This document shows positions 43,825 through 52,159 of a DNA stretch of 64,000 nucleotides, piece by piece. Below the pieces are notes generated by a model, which did no database searches, had not been told where the DNA came from, and was given only the letters and a program-made list of their open reading frames with translations. The translations under genes were made by a program, and so were the position numbers. The stretch's first letter is position 1. Each line of letters starts with the position of its first letter. This DNA is from Planctomycetota bacterium (GTDB lineage: Bacteria > Planctomycetota > UBA8742 > UBA2392), in assembly GCA_016722065.1 (NCBI GenBank), contig JADKGX010000001.1:2108001-2172000 (forward strand), written 5' to 3'.

Positions 43825-45435
43825 TTACCCCTGCAGGGCCAAGAAGTTCAGAGCGTTATCGATGCGCTTGAGTGTTTCGTCCTTGCCCAGCACGATCATG
43901 CTTTCCATCAGCGGCGGGCTTACCGTAGCCCCCGTGATTGCGGCACGCACCGGCCCCAGAAACGGCCCCAGCTTCTGGCCCATGGCTTCGCTGGTTTCGC
44001 GGCACGCTGCATCCAGAGCTTCCTTGGCTGCGGGGTCAGTCAGGTCCACGCGGTCCACAATCGTGCGGACTTCTTTCAGGGCCAGGATTGCGCCCTCCAT
44101 CGTCTGCTTCTTTGGAATGAACATCTCGCGCGTGTAGGCAAACTCGTTGGTAAAGAACATTGGGATGTAGTCCGCTGCCTCGGCCAGCGTGTGCAGACGC
44201 TCTTTGATCAAGGGAATGATCGGCAGCAGCAGGTTGGGGTTGACCTCATAGCTGGTCATGATTTCTGCGGCCAGCGTCCCCAGCGTGCGGCTCCAGCGCC
44301 TGCGCTTTTGCTCAAAGTCCTTGAGAAATGTCTCCTGCGGCAACTGGTCTTCCGGCAGGTCTGCGAACTCATGTTCACGTCCGAGCAGCAACTTGCAGTA
44401 GTCGACGAGTCGGCGCTCCAACTCGCGGTCGTCCAGCCTGCGGATGTATTCCCCGTTCAGCCAGTGCAGCTTCTGCAGATCAAAGATCGGGCCGCCGATG
44501 TTCACCTTTTTGAGGTCAAAGTTCTGCAGGAATTCGGCGTAGGTGAAGATCTCCTGGTCGTTGGGAAGTGAAAAACCCATCAAGCCCAGGAAGTTCCGCA
44601 GGGCCTCCGGCAGAAAGCCGGCATCGCGGTACCAAAGAAGGCTTGTGGGATTCTTGCGCTTGCTGATCTTGCTTTTGTCCTTGTTGCGCAGCAGCGGCAT
44701 GTGCGCAAACACCGGTGCCTCCCAGCCAAAGGCGCGGTAAAGTTCAAAGTGCAGGGGCAGGCTGGGGATCCATTCCTCGGCGCGAATCACATGGGTAATG
44801 CCCATGGCGTGGTCGTCGACAATGTTCGCCAGGTGGTACGTGGGGTAGCCGTCAGACTTCAGCAGTACCGCATCCTGCTGTTCGTTGCCGATGAATTTCA
44901 ACGTGCCTCGAAACAGGTCCTGCACGTCAATGTCACCTTCCTTGCGCAGCTTGAAGCGCACTACGCTGGGCTTGCCTGCGGCTTCATTCTGTCGAACCTG
45001 GTCCGGGGTCAGGCTGCGGCACAACCCGTCATAGCCGATCAGCTTTGACTTCTCGGCTTGCTGGATTTTGCGCAGCGTTTCCAGGCGGTCTTCGCTGCAA
45101 TAGCAACGATAGGCCTTTCCAGCGGCAATCAATTCCTCCGCCGCCTTGCGATACATGGGCAGGCGCTCGCTTTGGCGGTAGGGGCCCACAGGGCCGCCGG
45201 GGCCGTGTTCTGGCGGGCCTTCGTCGGGGTCCAGACCAAGCCACTTCAGGGCCTCGAATATCTGACGCTCGGAATCCGCCACGTACCGCGCACGGTCGGT
45301 GTCTTCAATGCGCAGCAGAAACTTGCCGCCGGTGGTATCGGCCATAGCCTTGTTGAACAGCGCCATGTAGGCCGTTCCGACGTGGGGGTCTCCGGTCGGG
45401 CTTGGCGCAACGCGGACTCGTGCAGGGTTTGTCAT
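43825..45435 (-). CDS. gltX: Glutamate--tRNA ligase
   Basis: This class I synthetase charges tRNA-Glu (or also tRNA-Gln where that enzyme is missing). The 536-residue protein has the HIGH-like PSPTGDPHVGTA at 11-22 and the KMSKS-like KISKR at 256-260. CYCSEDRLE near 111 is typical of the GluRS zinc-site region. The C-terminal anticodon-binding domain is complete. It lies 100 bases upstream of kbl on the same strand, and 60 bases downstream of sdaA. Its start ATG 45435 is the only good one. Confidence 0.94.
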   Translation of the reverse strand: MTNPARVRVAPSPTGDPHVGTAYMALFNKAMADTTGGKFLLRIEDTDRARYVADSERQIFEALKWLGLDPDEGPPEHGPGGPVGPYRQSERLPMYRKAAEELIAAGKAYRCYCSEDRLETLRKIQQAEKSKLIGYDGLCRSLTPDQVRQNEAAGKPSVVRFKLRKEGDIDVQDLFRGTLKFIGNEQQDAVLLKSDGYPTYHLANIVDDHAMGITHVIRAEEWIPSLPLHFELYRAFGWEAPVFAHMPLLRNKDKSKISKRKNPTSLLWYRDAGFLPEALRNFLGLMGFSLPNDQEIFTYAEFLQNFDLKKVNIGGPIFDLQKLHWLNGEYIRRLDDRELERRLVDYCKLLLGREHEFADLPEDQLPQETFLKDFEQKRRRWSRTLGTLAAEIMTSYEVNPNLLLPIIPLIKERLHTLAEAADYIPMFFTNEFAYTREMFIPKKQTMEGAILALKEVRTIVDRVDLTDPAAKEALDAACRETSEAMGQKLGPFLGPVRAAITGATVSPPLMESMIVLGKDETLKRIDNALNFLALQG

Positions 45436-45495
45436 GCGCGCAAGGTAACGGGCGCGGGGTTCACGTGCCAGTGATTGGCCGTTGGGCTACGCAGT

Positions 45496-46734
45496 TCAGG
45501 CGCAATGATTGGCTTCTATGGACTTGGGGTCCACGCCCTCGGGGATATGCATTTTGGCCAGGCCGCCCTCGCTGGTTTCTCGATAGCGTTCCTGCATGTC
45601 TTCGCCGGTGGCCTTCATGGTGCGCACGACGGTGTCGAAGGGTATCTCGTGGTCGCCATCGGAAAGCAGGGCGTAGTCTGCGCAATCCACGGCACGCATG
45701 GCGCCCACAGCGTTGCGTTCAATGCACGGTATCTGCACCAGGCCGGCCACAGGGTCGCAGGTCAGGCCCAGGTGATGTTCGATTCCCATTTCCGCGGCGT
45801 ATTCGATTTGCTTGACGTCGCCGCCCATCAATTGGGCAGCAGCGGCCGCGGCCATGCTGCAGGCCGTGCCCACTTCGCCCTGGCAGCCCACGGCGGCACC
45901 GCTGATGCTGGCGTTGTGCTTGACGAAGTTGCCAATCAGACCCGCCGTGGCCATGGCTCGCAGAACCTGGCGGTCATCGGCATTGAGTGTCTCCTTCAGG
46001 TAGCGCAGAACCGCTGGCACGACGCCGCAGGCGCCACAGGTGGGGGCCGTGACTACGGTTCCAGCGCTGGCGTTTTCCTCGCTTACCGCCAGTGCGTAGG
46101 CCGTCAACAAGCCCGTGCGTTGCAACGGCCCCGGGCGCCCTTTGGCCTGCTGGTAGTGTCGATGCGCCTTGCGGCGCAGCTTCAGGCTTCCGGGCAGCAC
46201 GCCGTAGCTTTCCAAGCCGCGCTCAATGGCTTCCTGCATTGTCTTCCAACAGATAGCCAGATACTCCCAGATTTCTTTGCCTTCGCATTGTTCGACAAAT
46301 TTCCAGATGGGAGAGCTGTTTTTTTTGGACCAGTCCATGACTTCTTTCATGGACTTTACAGGGTAGAGACGTGAAGGCTCAGTCTTGTTGTCGGGGTCCA
46401 GCAATGCGCCACCGCCCACGCTGTAGACCTGCCAGGCGACTGCAGCGTTGCCGCTGTCGTCCAGGGCTTCCCACAGCATGCCGTTGGGGTGCAGCGGCAG
46501 GTGTTCCTTGGCTTTCCACCGGATCTCGAGTTTGTGGCCCGCAAAGGCGTGTTGGATGGCTGTATCCGTAAGGTGCCCTTTGCCGGTCGCGGCAAGGCTG
46601 CCAAACAACGTGACGCGGTACGCCGGCGCGTTGGGATTGCGCGCCAGAAAGAGTTCGGCCGCCCGCTTGGGTCCCATGGTATGGGACGCCGAAGGGCCGG
46701 AGCCGATGCGGTACAGTTCGCGCAAGGATTCCAT
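45496..46734 (-). CDS. sdaA: L-serine dehydratase, iron-sulfur-dependent, single-chain
   Basis: The enzyme deaminates L-serine to pyruvate using a [4Fe-4S] cluster. The 412-residue protein fuses the beta domain (ELYRIGSGPSASHTMGP at the start) and the alpha domain (SAGTVVTAPTCGACG). Candidate cluster cysteines lie in APTCGACG, the GCQGEVGTAC region and GLTCDPVAGLVQIPC. The fused form is the E. coli-like type. It stands alone with moderate gaps on both sides. Together with the cysM and kbl genes it forms a serine/glycine/cysteine-related neighbourhood, but a shared operon is not certain. Confidence 0.92.
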   Translation of the reverse strand: MESLRELYRIGSGPSASHTMGPKRAAELFLARNPNAPAYRVTLFGSLAATGKGHLTDTAIQHAFAGHKLEIRWKAKEHLPLHPNGMLWEALDDSGNAAVAWQVYSVGGGALLDPDNKTEPSRLYPVKSMKEVMDWSKKNSSPIWKFVEQCEGKEIWEYLAICWKTMQEAIERGLESYGVLPGSLKLRRKAHRHYQQAKGRPGPLQRTGLLTAYALAVSEENASAGTVVTAPTCGACGVVPAVLRYLKETLNADDRQVLRAMATAGLIGNFVKHNASISGAAVGCQGEVGTACSMAAAAAAQLMGGDVKQIEYAAEMGIEHHLGLTCDPVAGLVQIPCIERNAVGAMRAVDCADYALLSDGDHEIPFDTVVRTMKATGEDMQERYRETSEGGLAKMHIPEGVDPKSIEANHCA

Positions 46735-46884
46735 GGTGGGGACTCCCGCAGGTGGTGACGCGGGAGCGAAACACTAGCCGTTTTACTCCGCGCGTAAAGG
46801 CAGGGTGCAAGTGGGGGGCTGGTTCAGGTGCGGGCTGCGTTGCAGTTTCGATCCTGCCCCTGATTCGAAGCAGGAACCTGGCCG

Positions 46885-47814
46885 TCAATCCCAAAGGCCC
46901 GTGGAATAGTAGCGCTCGCCAGTGTCTGGCATCAGCGTAACGATCCGCGCCTGCGGGTTGCTTTGGGCAATCTTGCGCGCGGCGGCAATATTGGCCCCGG
47001 CGCTTTGACCGACAAAGATTCCGTTTTGCGCCAACAGCTTGCTGTGCTCAAAGGCTTCCTCAATCGTCACGTCGATGCGCAAGTCGACCAGGTCTTCATG
47101 GAAGTTATTGGGGCGGATGTCGGTCGGGTTCTTGAGTGGCTTGAGTCCTTCAATGCCCGGAAACTCTTCGGGCAGCATGACTGCCACCGTCAACTTCGGG
47201 TTGTGTTCCCTCAGCCGTTTGGCAATGCCAGTCAGTGTACCGCCGGTGCCGACTCCACTGATGAAGTGTGTCGCGTCGCCACCGCCCTGGCGCAGAATCT
47301 CCTCGGCTGTGCCGTGATAGTGCGCTTCCCAATTTGCGCGGTTGCTGTATTGGTCGATCAGGAAGTACTTGTCCTCGTGCTCGTGCGCCAGCTTGTGGCA
47401 ATGGCGCATGGCTTCGTCGTAGCCCAGAATCGGATCCGTCAGAATCACTTCGGCACCATGGGCCTTGATACGGCGCAGGCGTTCCTTGCTGGCATTGCCC
47501 GGAATCACCAGCGTTACAGGCAACTTCAACGCGGCACCGATCATTGCATAGGCAATGCCACTGTTGCCGCTGGTGCTGTCCAGAACACGCCGGTCGCCAA
47601 TGGCGTCCTCCGCGAGGGCTCGTGCCAGCATGTTCAGAACTGGCCGGTCCTTGATGCTGCCGCCCGGATTCATCCATTCAGCCTTGGCGCGCAACGACAG
47701 GCCGGGGAACTCTTTTTGCAACACATTGATTTGCAGCAGGGGCGTATTGCCGATCAACCCAAGCGCGGGAACGCGCTTGATCAATTCCCCCAGCAATGTG
47801 GCTGTTGTGGCCAT
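46885..47814 (-). CDS. cysM: Cysteine synthase, CysM-like
   Basis: This PLP enzyme makes cysteine from an activated serine and sulfide or a protein thiocarboxylate. The 309-residue protein has Lys55 in PGGSIKDRP, the substrate loop TSGNSG at 81-86 and phosphate-binding GTGGT at 189-193. The neighbouring JAMM peptidase suggests the CysO-dependent type used in mycobacteria. The typical cystathionine beta-synthase C-terminal domain is absent. ATG 47814 has GGAG upstream; the longer frame to 47895 begins inside the spacer to the JAMM gene and is rejected. CysK rather than CysM cannot be ruled out from sequence. Confidence 0.85.
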   Translation of the reverse strand: MATTATLLGELIKRVPALGLIGNTPLLQINVLQKEFPGLSLRAKAEWMNPGGSIKDRPVLNMLARALAEDAIGDRRVLDSTSGNSGIAYAMIGAALKLPVTLVIPGNASKERLRRIKAHGAEVILTDPILGYDEAMRHCHKLAHEHEDKYFLIDQYSNRANWEAHYHGTAEEILRQGGGDATHFISGVGTGGTLTGIAKRLREHNPKLTVAVMLPEEFPGIEGLKPLKNPTDIRPNNFHEDLVDLRIDVTIEEAFEHSKLLAQNGIFVGQSAGANIAAARKIAQSNPQARIVTLMPDTGERYYSTGLWD

Positions 47815-47899
47815 GCCTATGCTCCGTGGGGCGGGATTTCCGCCTGCTTGTCGAACCGTCGAGGACAAAATCGGCAGGCAGAACACCTGCCCCACGTGC

Positions 47900-48310
47900 C
47901 TAACATCGTGCTTCTTCCTGTTCGAACTTGCCTTGGAGCAGTTGAAACGAGTGAAAGTCGCCGGGTTTTCCCTTGTTCACGGCGACAATCACATAGCTGT
48001 AACCCTCCCAGGCGGCATCGAGGTCGGTCTGGGACGGCCTGGCAGGGTGGTCAGGGTGGCTGTGATAAATGCCCACGATATCCAGCTTGCGGGTCCGGGC
48101 TTCTTTGTCGATGCGCATGTAATCGCGCGGGTCCAGCTCAAATCGATCGTGGGCGCGCTCAGTGTTCAAGTTGCCGGTGCGGTGGGCCTCCAGGGCGTGG
48201 CGTCCCTGGGCGTCGACGCGACCGACCAGAACGCCGCAGCATTCCTGCGGGTAGGCTTCAACGGCGTGGGCCTCAATGAACGAGCGAATGGCGGTTGTCA
48301 GCAGCAGCAT
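47900..48310 (-). CDS. JAMM/MPN metalloprotease, CysO-cysteine hydrolase-like
   Basis: The 136-residue protein carries a complete JAMM zinc site: Glu23 in PQECCG, then His83, His85, Ser93 and Asp96 in the H-x-H-P-x7-S-x2-D motif. In mycobacteria the similar Mec protein cuts cysteine off the CysO carrier after CysM has added it. Here it lies 85 bases upstream of cysM in one unit. The matching GG carrier would be the protein at 2.5 kb, since none is adjacent. Other JAMM functions, such as deconjugation of ubiquitin-like tags, remain possible. Confidence 0.85.
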   Translation of the reverse strand: MLLLTTAIRSFIEAHAVEAYPQECCGVLVGRVDAQGRHALEAHRTGNLNTERAHDRFELDPRDYMRIDKEARTRKLDIVGIYHSHPDHPARPSQTDLDAAWEGYSYVIVAVNKGKPGDFHSFQLLQGKFEQEEARC

Positions 48311-48540
48311 GGGATTTCGCGGTGATGTGTGGGAAAAAGTTGTCAGACGCGGCGGGCAGCCGGCCTATCGACAACAACACACGACGGCGAAGCGGGTAAT
48401 CATGTCAGAAGCATATCGGACCGGTCCAAGGGGTCAAGCGGCGGTCCGGGCCGGTAGATTGGCTGAAATCCGCGACTTTGGGCTGCCGAATATTACAATC
48501 GGTAGCCTTGCAGTCGCCGCATTGGCATGTGGGAAGCGCG

Positions 48541-51465
48541 TTGACCAACACTTCAGATTCCGGCCTGCACATTCTGCCCCTGCCCAAAGTGGGCCAGGAG
48601 CTTGGTCGTTTCCTGATTGAAAAGGAACTGCCTCGCGGCGGGCAAGCCCGTGTCTATCGCGCATGGCAACTTGACCTGCAACGCCCGGTGGCCCTGAAGC
48701 TGCTGGCGACAGGCTTTGCTTCTGATGAGGAAGCGATCACCCGCTTTCGCCGCGAGATCGAAAACGTCGCCAAGATTTCGCACCCCAACGTGGTGCACGT
48801 GTATGAGGCAGGAGAAATCGACGGCCACGCCTACTTCACCATGGAATTCATTGATGGCGAAGACATGGAATCGCGCCTGAAGAAGGGCTCAATCGGGCCC
48901 GACGAGGCTGCGGCCTTGATTGAAGCCGTGGCGCGAGGCGTGCAGGAAGCCCACCGCAACGGCATTGTTCACCGCGACATCAAGCCTGGCAACATCATCC
49001 TGCGCACCGACGGCACGCCGGTGCTGACTGATTTCGGGTTGGCGCAAGACCTGCGCCAAAGCAACGCACTGACCCAGACCGGCGTCAGCATGGGCACACC
49101 TGCCTACATGTCGCCAGAACAAGCGCGCGGCGAGCGCCAAAGGGTGGGCAAACGCAGCGACGTTTACGCGTTGGGCGCCACGTTGTACTCGCTGCTGACG
49201 GGCAAGCGGCCGGTGGACGGTGAATCGGCCTATGAGCTGATGGTCAAAGTGGCTGAAAGCCAAGGCCCGCGCTGGAGTCGCGACGCCAAAGAAGACGTAC
49301 CTGCAGACCTGCGGGCGATTGTTGAACTGGCAATGCAGAACGACCCGGGCAAGCGCTACGACAGCGCGACTGACCTGGCCGACGAACTGGAACGCTTCCT
49401 GCGCGGTGACTGGGTCGTGGCGCGTTCGCGCGGGCCGTTGGCAAGGCTTTGGGCGCGTTCGAGGCGTTACGTGCCTGCCGCAGCGGTGCTGTTATTGGCC
49501 GCAGGTGTGGCCGCGGGCATGGTGTATTCGGGATTGAATGTTCCAGAGCCCGAGGATTCCACGTTCAGCCGCTTGATTGACGAAAAGGCTCTGACCCAAC
49601 CGCTGGAGAAGTTGAACGAAGCCGAGTTCACCAAGCTGTTTGAAAGCACCTGGACCAAAAGCGGCACCACCGTGCGCCGCGTGCAGGGCGACGAGCTGCT
49701 GGCTGCCCGCGACGGTGAAGCGCCGATGCTGATTTCACCCAATGAGTCCGCCTGCTGGGGAGATTTCACGCTGCAGATGAACCTGAGCGTGCGCCAGGCC
49801 GACGGGCCCCTTTCGCTGCTGGTGGGCATGCCCCAGGGCGGAAGTGTTGCCGAAACTGCATACACCATCGCGCTGGGGGAGGGCTCCCGCGATAGTTTTG
49901 TGCTGTTCCGGCTTGGCGTGCCTGTATTGAGTGGACAGCGTACCGATGGCCTTGCATTGACCGAAAACAATCGATGGTACAACGCCACGGTGACACGCCG
50001 GGCACAGAACCTTTCCTTTGTACTGCAAGACCTGGCTACGGGCGCTAACGCGGCAAGCTTTGAGTATGAAGACGAGTTTCCGGCGCTGTTGACTGAACAA
50101 TCCCAGGGCAAGCGCGTGGATCGCCAGCGTTTTGGCATTCGTGCCCACGCAGACCAACTGGGCCTGCGCAACGTTACCGTAAGCCACACGGACCACCGAT
50201 ATGCCACAGAGGACCTGCTGTTTTCGGTAGGGCAGTTCTTTGATGTCGAACAGCGCGTCAATGCCCGCCTGGCGCAGCCCCTCGAAGCAGGTGCCTCGGC
50301 TGCCCAGCGCGCAGAACGGGCGCGCCTGTTGTACCTGCGTGCCCGCTGCCGCGAACGACTTGGACAGCCCGACACCGCGCTGGAGGACTGTGCCGAACTG
50401 AAGTTGATTGCCGATGACATTGACCTGCGCGCGCAGGCCTTCCTGATGGCTTCACGACTGGAAACCCAACGCGGCAACGACGACGTTGCGCTTGCCCAGT
50501 TGCGGGCGGCACGCCTGACAACGTTCAACCCCGTGTTGCAGATGCGCGTGTTTCACGAGGCCTGGAACCGGGCACACGCGCTGCAAGCCCAGCAGCCCCA
50601 GCGGGCGTTGCAGTATTACGACTATGTCAGCAACAGCGCCCTGGGCACTCCGGGGCTGGTTTGCCGTGCGCTTCTGGAAGGCGCACGGATACGCCTTGCC
50701 ACGGATGACCTGGTGGCCCGGCAGCAAGCCCGCGCCGCGCTTCGGCGTGTCACCGTGGCCAGTTATCGCAGGTTTGGCGAGACCTTTCCGGCTGCGGTGT
50801 TGATCCTGTTTGACGAGCGCTGGAAGGACCTTCTGGCCGCAACCGCGCCACAGGAAGGCGAGCCGGCCGCTGGCGAAGAATTGCCGCAACTAGCCAATTG
50901 GCTGGCATCCAGCGTTGATGGATATGCCGTAGACAACCAAGCCCTGGTTTCTGGCCTGGTGCGGGCGACCTGGCTGCTGCGCTTATCGCCTGGTCCGCTG
51001 GGGGATGCACCCCAGCGCTGGCTGGATGCCGTGCGCGGCAATGATCTGTGGCTGGAAGCCGCACGCGCCTTGATGGCACAGGAACGTCCGCGCGGGACCA
51101 CCGCCCAATCCAAGGCGGAAGCCTGGGTAGCGATTGCGCAGCAGTTGAAGGTTGATGACCCAGCCCAGGGCGCGCTGGCAGCGATCTGCGACTTCTTTAT
51201 CAGTGCTCCGGTTGACGACATCGATGCCAGGCGCCGCGAAGACCTGCTGCGCCGTGTGGTGCGCCGCGATATCGAGTCGATTCCGGCATGGTGGCGCGGC
51301 GACGCCGACGCCGACCACTTTGTCGATTTTCTTGCCGCCCTGGCCTGCCCACCCAACGCCCGCGCGCGCGCCGCAACCCTGTTGGAAAGGGCCGCGTCCG
51401 GCAGCGCCGGGGTATTGACCCTGTTGCGCGGCCGGGCCAACGAGTGGCTGCCCGTAGAGGGTTAA
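48541..51465 (+). CDS. Membrane-anchored Ser/Thr protein kinase with large extracytoplasmic domain
   Basis: Residues about 20-290 form a Hanks-type kinase: ATP Lys53 in VALKLL, catalytic HRDIKPGN at 144-151, DFG at 164 and MSPEQA. The glycine loop is slightly degenerate (RGGQARVY). One membrane helix follows at about 311-330, then about 640 extracytoplasmic residues. The first part of those looks like a jelly-roll beta domain (WGDFTLQMNLSV), the rest is helical and repeat-like. TTG 48541 with GGGAAG four bases upstream gives 974 residues; the frame extends to 48478 and the start is uncertain. It heads a unit with three more genes. Whether it phosphorylates the T6SS Fha protein 31 kb away is unknown. 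Confidence 0.83.
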   Translation: MTNTSDSGLHILPLPKVGQELGRFLIEKELPRGGQARVYRAWQLDLQRPVALKLLATGFASDEEAITRFRREIENVAKISHPNVVHVYEAGEIDGHAYFTMEFIDGEDMESRLKKGSIGPDEAAALIEAVARGVQEAHRNGIVHRDIKPGNIILRTDGTPVLTDFGLAQDLRQSNALTQTGVSMGTPAYMSPEQARGERQRVGKRSDVYALGATLYSLLTGKRPVDGESAYELMVKVAESQGPRWSRDAKEDVPADLRAIVELAMQNDPGKRYDSATDLADELERFLRGDWVVARSRGPLARLWARSRRYVPAAAVLLLAAGVAAGMVYSGLNVPEPEDSTFSRLIDEKALTQPLEKLNEAEFTKLFESTWTKSGTTVRRVQGDELLAARDGEAPMLISPNESACWGDFTLQMNLSVRQADGPLSLLVGMPQGGSVAETAYTIALGEGSRDSFVLFRLGVPVLSGQRTDGLALTENNRWYNATVTRRAQNLSFVLQDLATGANAASFEYEDEFPALLTEQSQGKRVDRQRFGIRAHADQLGLRNVTVSHTDHRYATEDLLFSVGQFFDVEQRVNARLAQPLEAGASAAQRAERARLLYLRARCRERLGQPDTALEDCAELKLIADDIDLRAQAFLMASRLETQRGNDDVALAQLRAARLTTFNPVLQMRVFHEAWNRAHALQAQQPQRALQYYDYVSNSALGTPGLVCRALLEGARIRLATDDLVARQQARAALRRVTVASYRRFGETFPAAVLILFDERWKDLLAATAPQEGEPAAGEELPQLANWLASSVDGYAVDNQALVSGLVRATWLLRLSPGPLGDAPQRWLDAVRGNDLWLEAARALMAQERPRGTTAQSKAEAWVAIAQQLKVDDPAQGALAAICDFFISAPVDDIDARRREDLLRRVVRRDIESIPAWWRGDADADHFVDFLAALACPPNARARAATLLERAASGSAGVLTLLRGRANEWLPVEG

Positions 51466-51557
51466 CGCGCCCTCAAGTCGCCAGTAAACCACGGATAACC
51501 CCTTTTGGCGCCATGCCTGCCGTTGCCCTGCGGCGTGCTTGCATCTAGATTCCGGCC

Positions 51558-52145
51558 ATGTCGGAATTCCGCAAAGCCAGTGGCCCGCGCGCCCAGGCAA
51601 CCATTTTGGAACGTACCCCGTATGCGCCGGCCGTGGGTGCGGCGGAGCTTTCTGCAGCGCTTCGCGAAGACGCACGAGAGCTGCTTTCAGCCCTGCGCCT
51701 GCGCATTGTGCCAGCCTGCGCGCCTGAGGACCTGCTCAAGGCAGCGCCTGACCAGGCCCTGATTCTGGTGTTTTCGGACACGCCCGCCCTTCCGCCAATG
51801 GCCATTGAGGCCGCAATCGACGGTCTGGCAGAAGGCGAATTGGCCGTCGGCCCCTGCGTCGACGGCAGTCTGTACCTGCTTGTTCTGGGTGCCGGGCTGG
51901 ACCCGTCGCTGGCGGCAGAGGCGATGGCGCTGGCACCCCTGCCCGATGCGCTGGCACGCCTGACGGACCTGTGCGATGAAACCGAAACTGCGGTTACCGT
52001 GCTGCCCCCGTGGTTTCGGCTGGCAGAAGCAAAGGACCTTTCCTTTGCGGAATCGCTGGCCCGTCTTAGCCTTATGAGTGAAGAAGGCGAAGAAGACTTC
52101 GTCGCCGACCGGCTGCGCGTTTGGTTTGAGGATCACGCCGGCTGA
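51558..52145 (+). CDS. DUF2064-like (glycosyltransferase-fold) protein
   Basis: The 195-residue protein has a segment FSDTPALPPMAIEAAIDGL followed by LAVGPCVDGSLYLLVLG. This matches the DUF2064 pattern (SDSPxLP ... GPxxDGGYYL) of nucleotide-sugar-transferase-like proteins. The family signature is degenerate (GSLYL instead of GGYYL), so activity is doubtful. It is 92 bases after the kinase and just before a secreted protein, probably co-transcribed. I saw no signal peptide. Confidence 0.55.
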   Translation: MSEFRKASGPRAQATILERTPYAPAVGAAELSAALREDARELLSALRLRIVPACAPEDLLKAAPDQALILVFSDTPALPPMAIEAAIDGLAEGELAVGPCVDGSLYLLVLGAGLDPSLAAEAMALAPLPDALARLTDLCDETETAVTVLPPWFRLAEAKDLSFAESLARLSLMSEEGEEDFVADRLRVWFEDHAG

Positions 52146-52159
52146 ACTTGACTGTGCCC

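Noticed and set aside
48339..48375. GTTGTC-N25-GACAAC dyad in the divergent gap before the kinase gene
   Set aside because: Six-base arms with a 25-base spacer are easily found by chance and no known operator matches.
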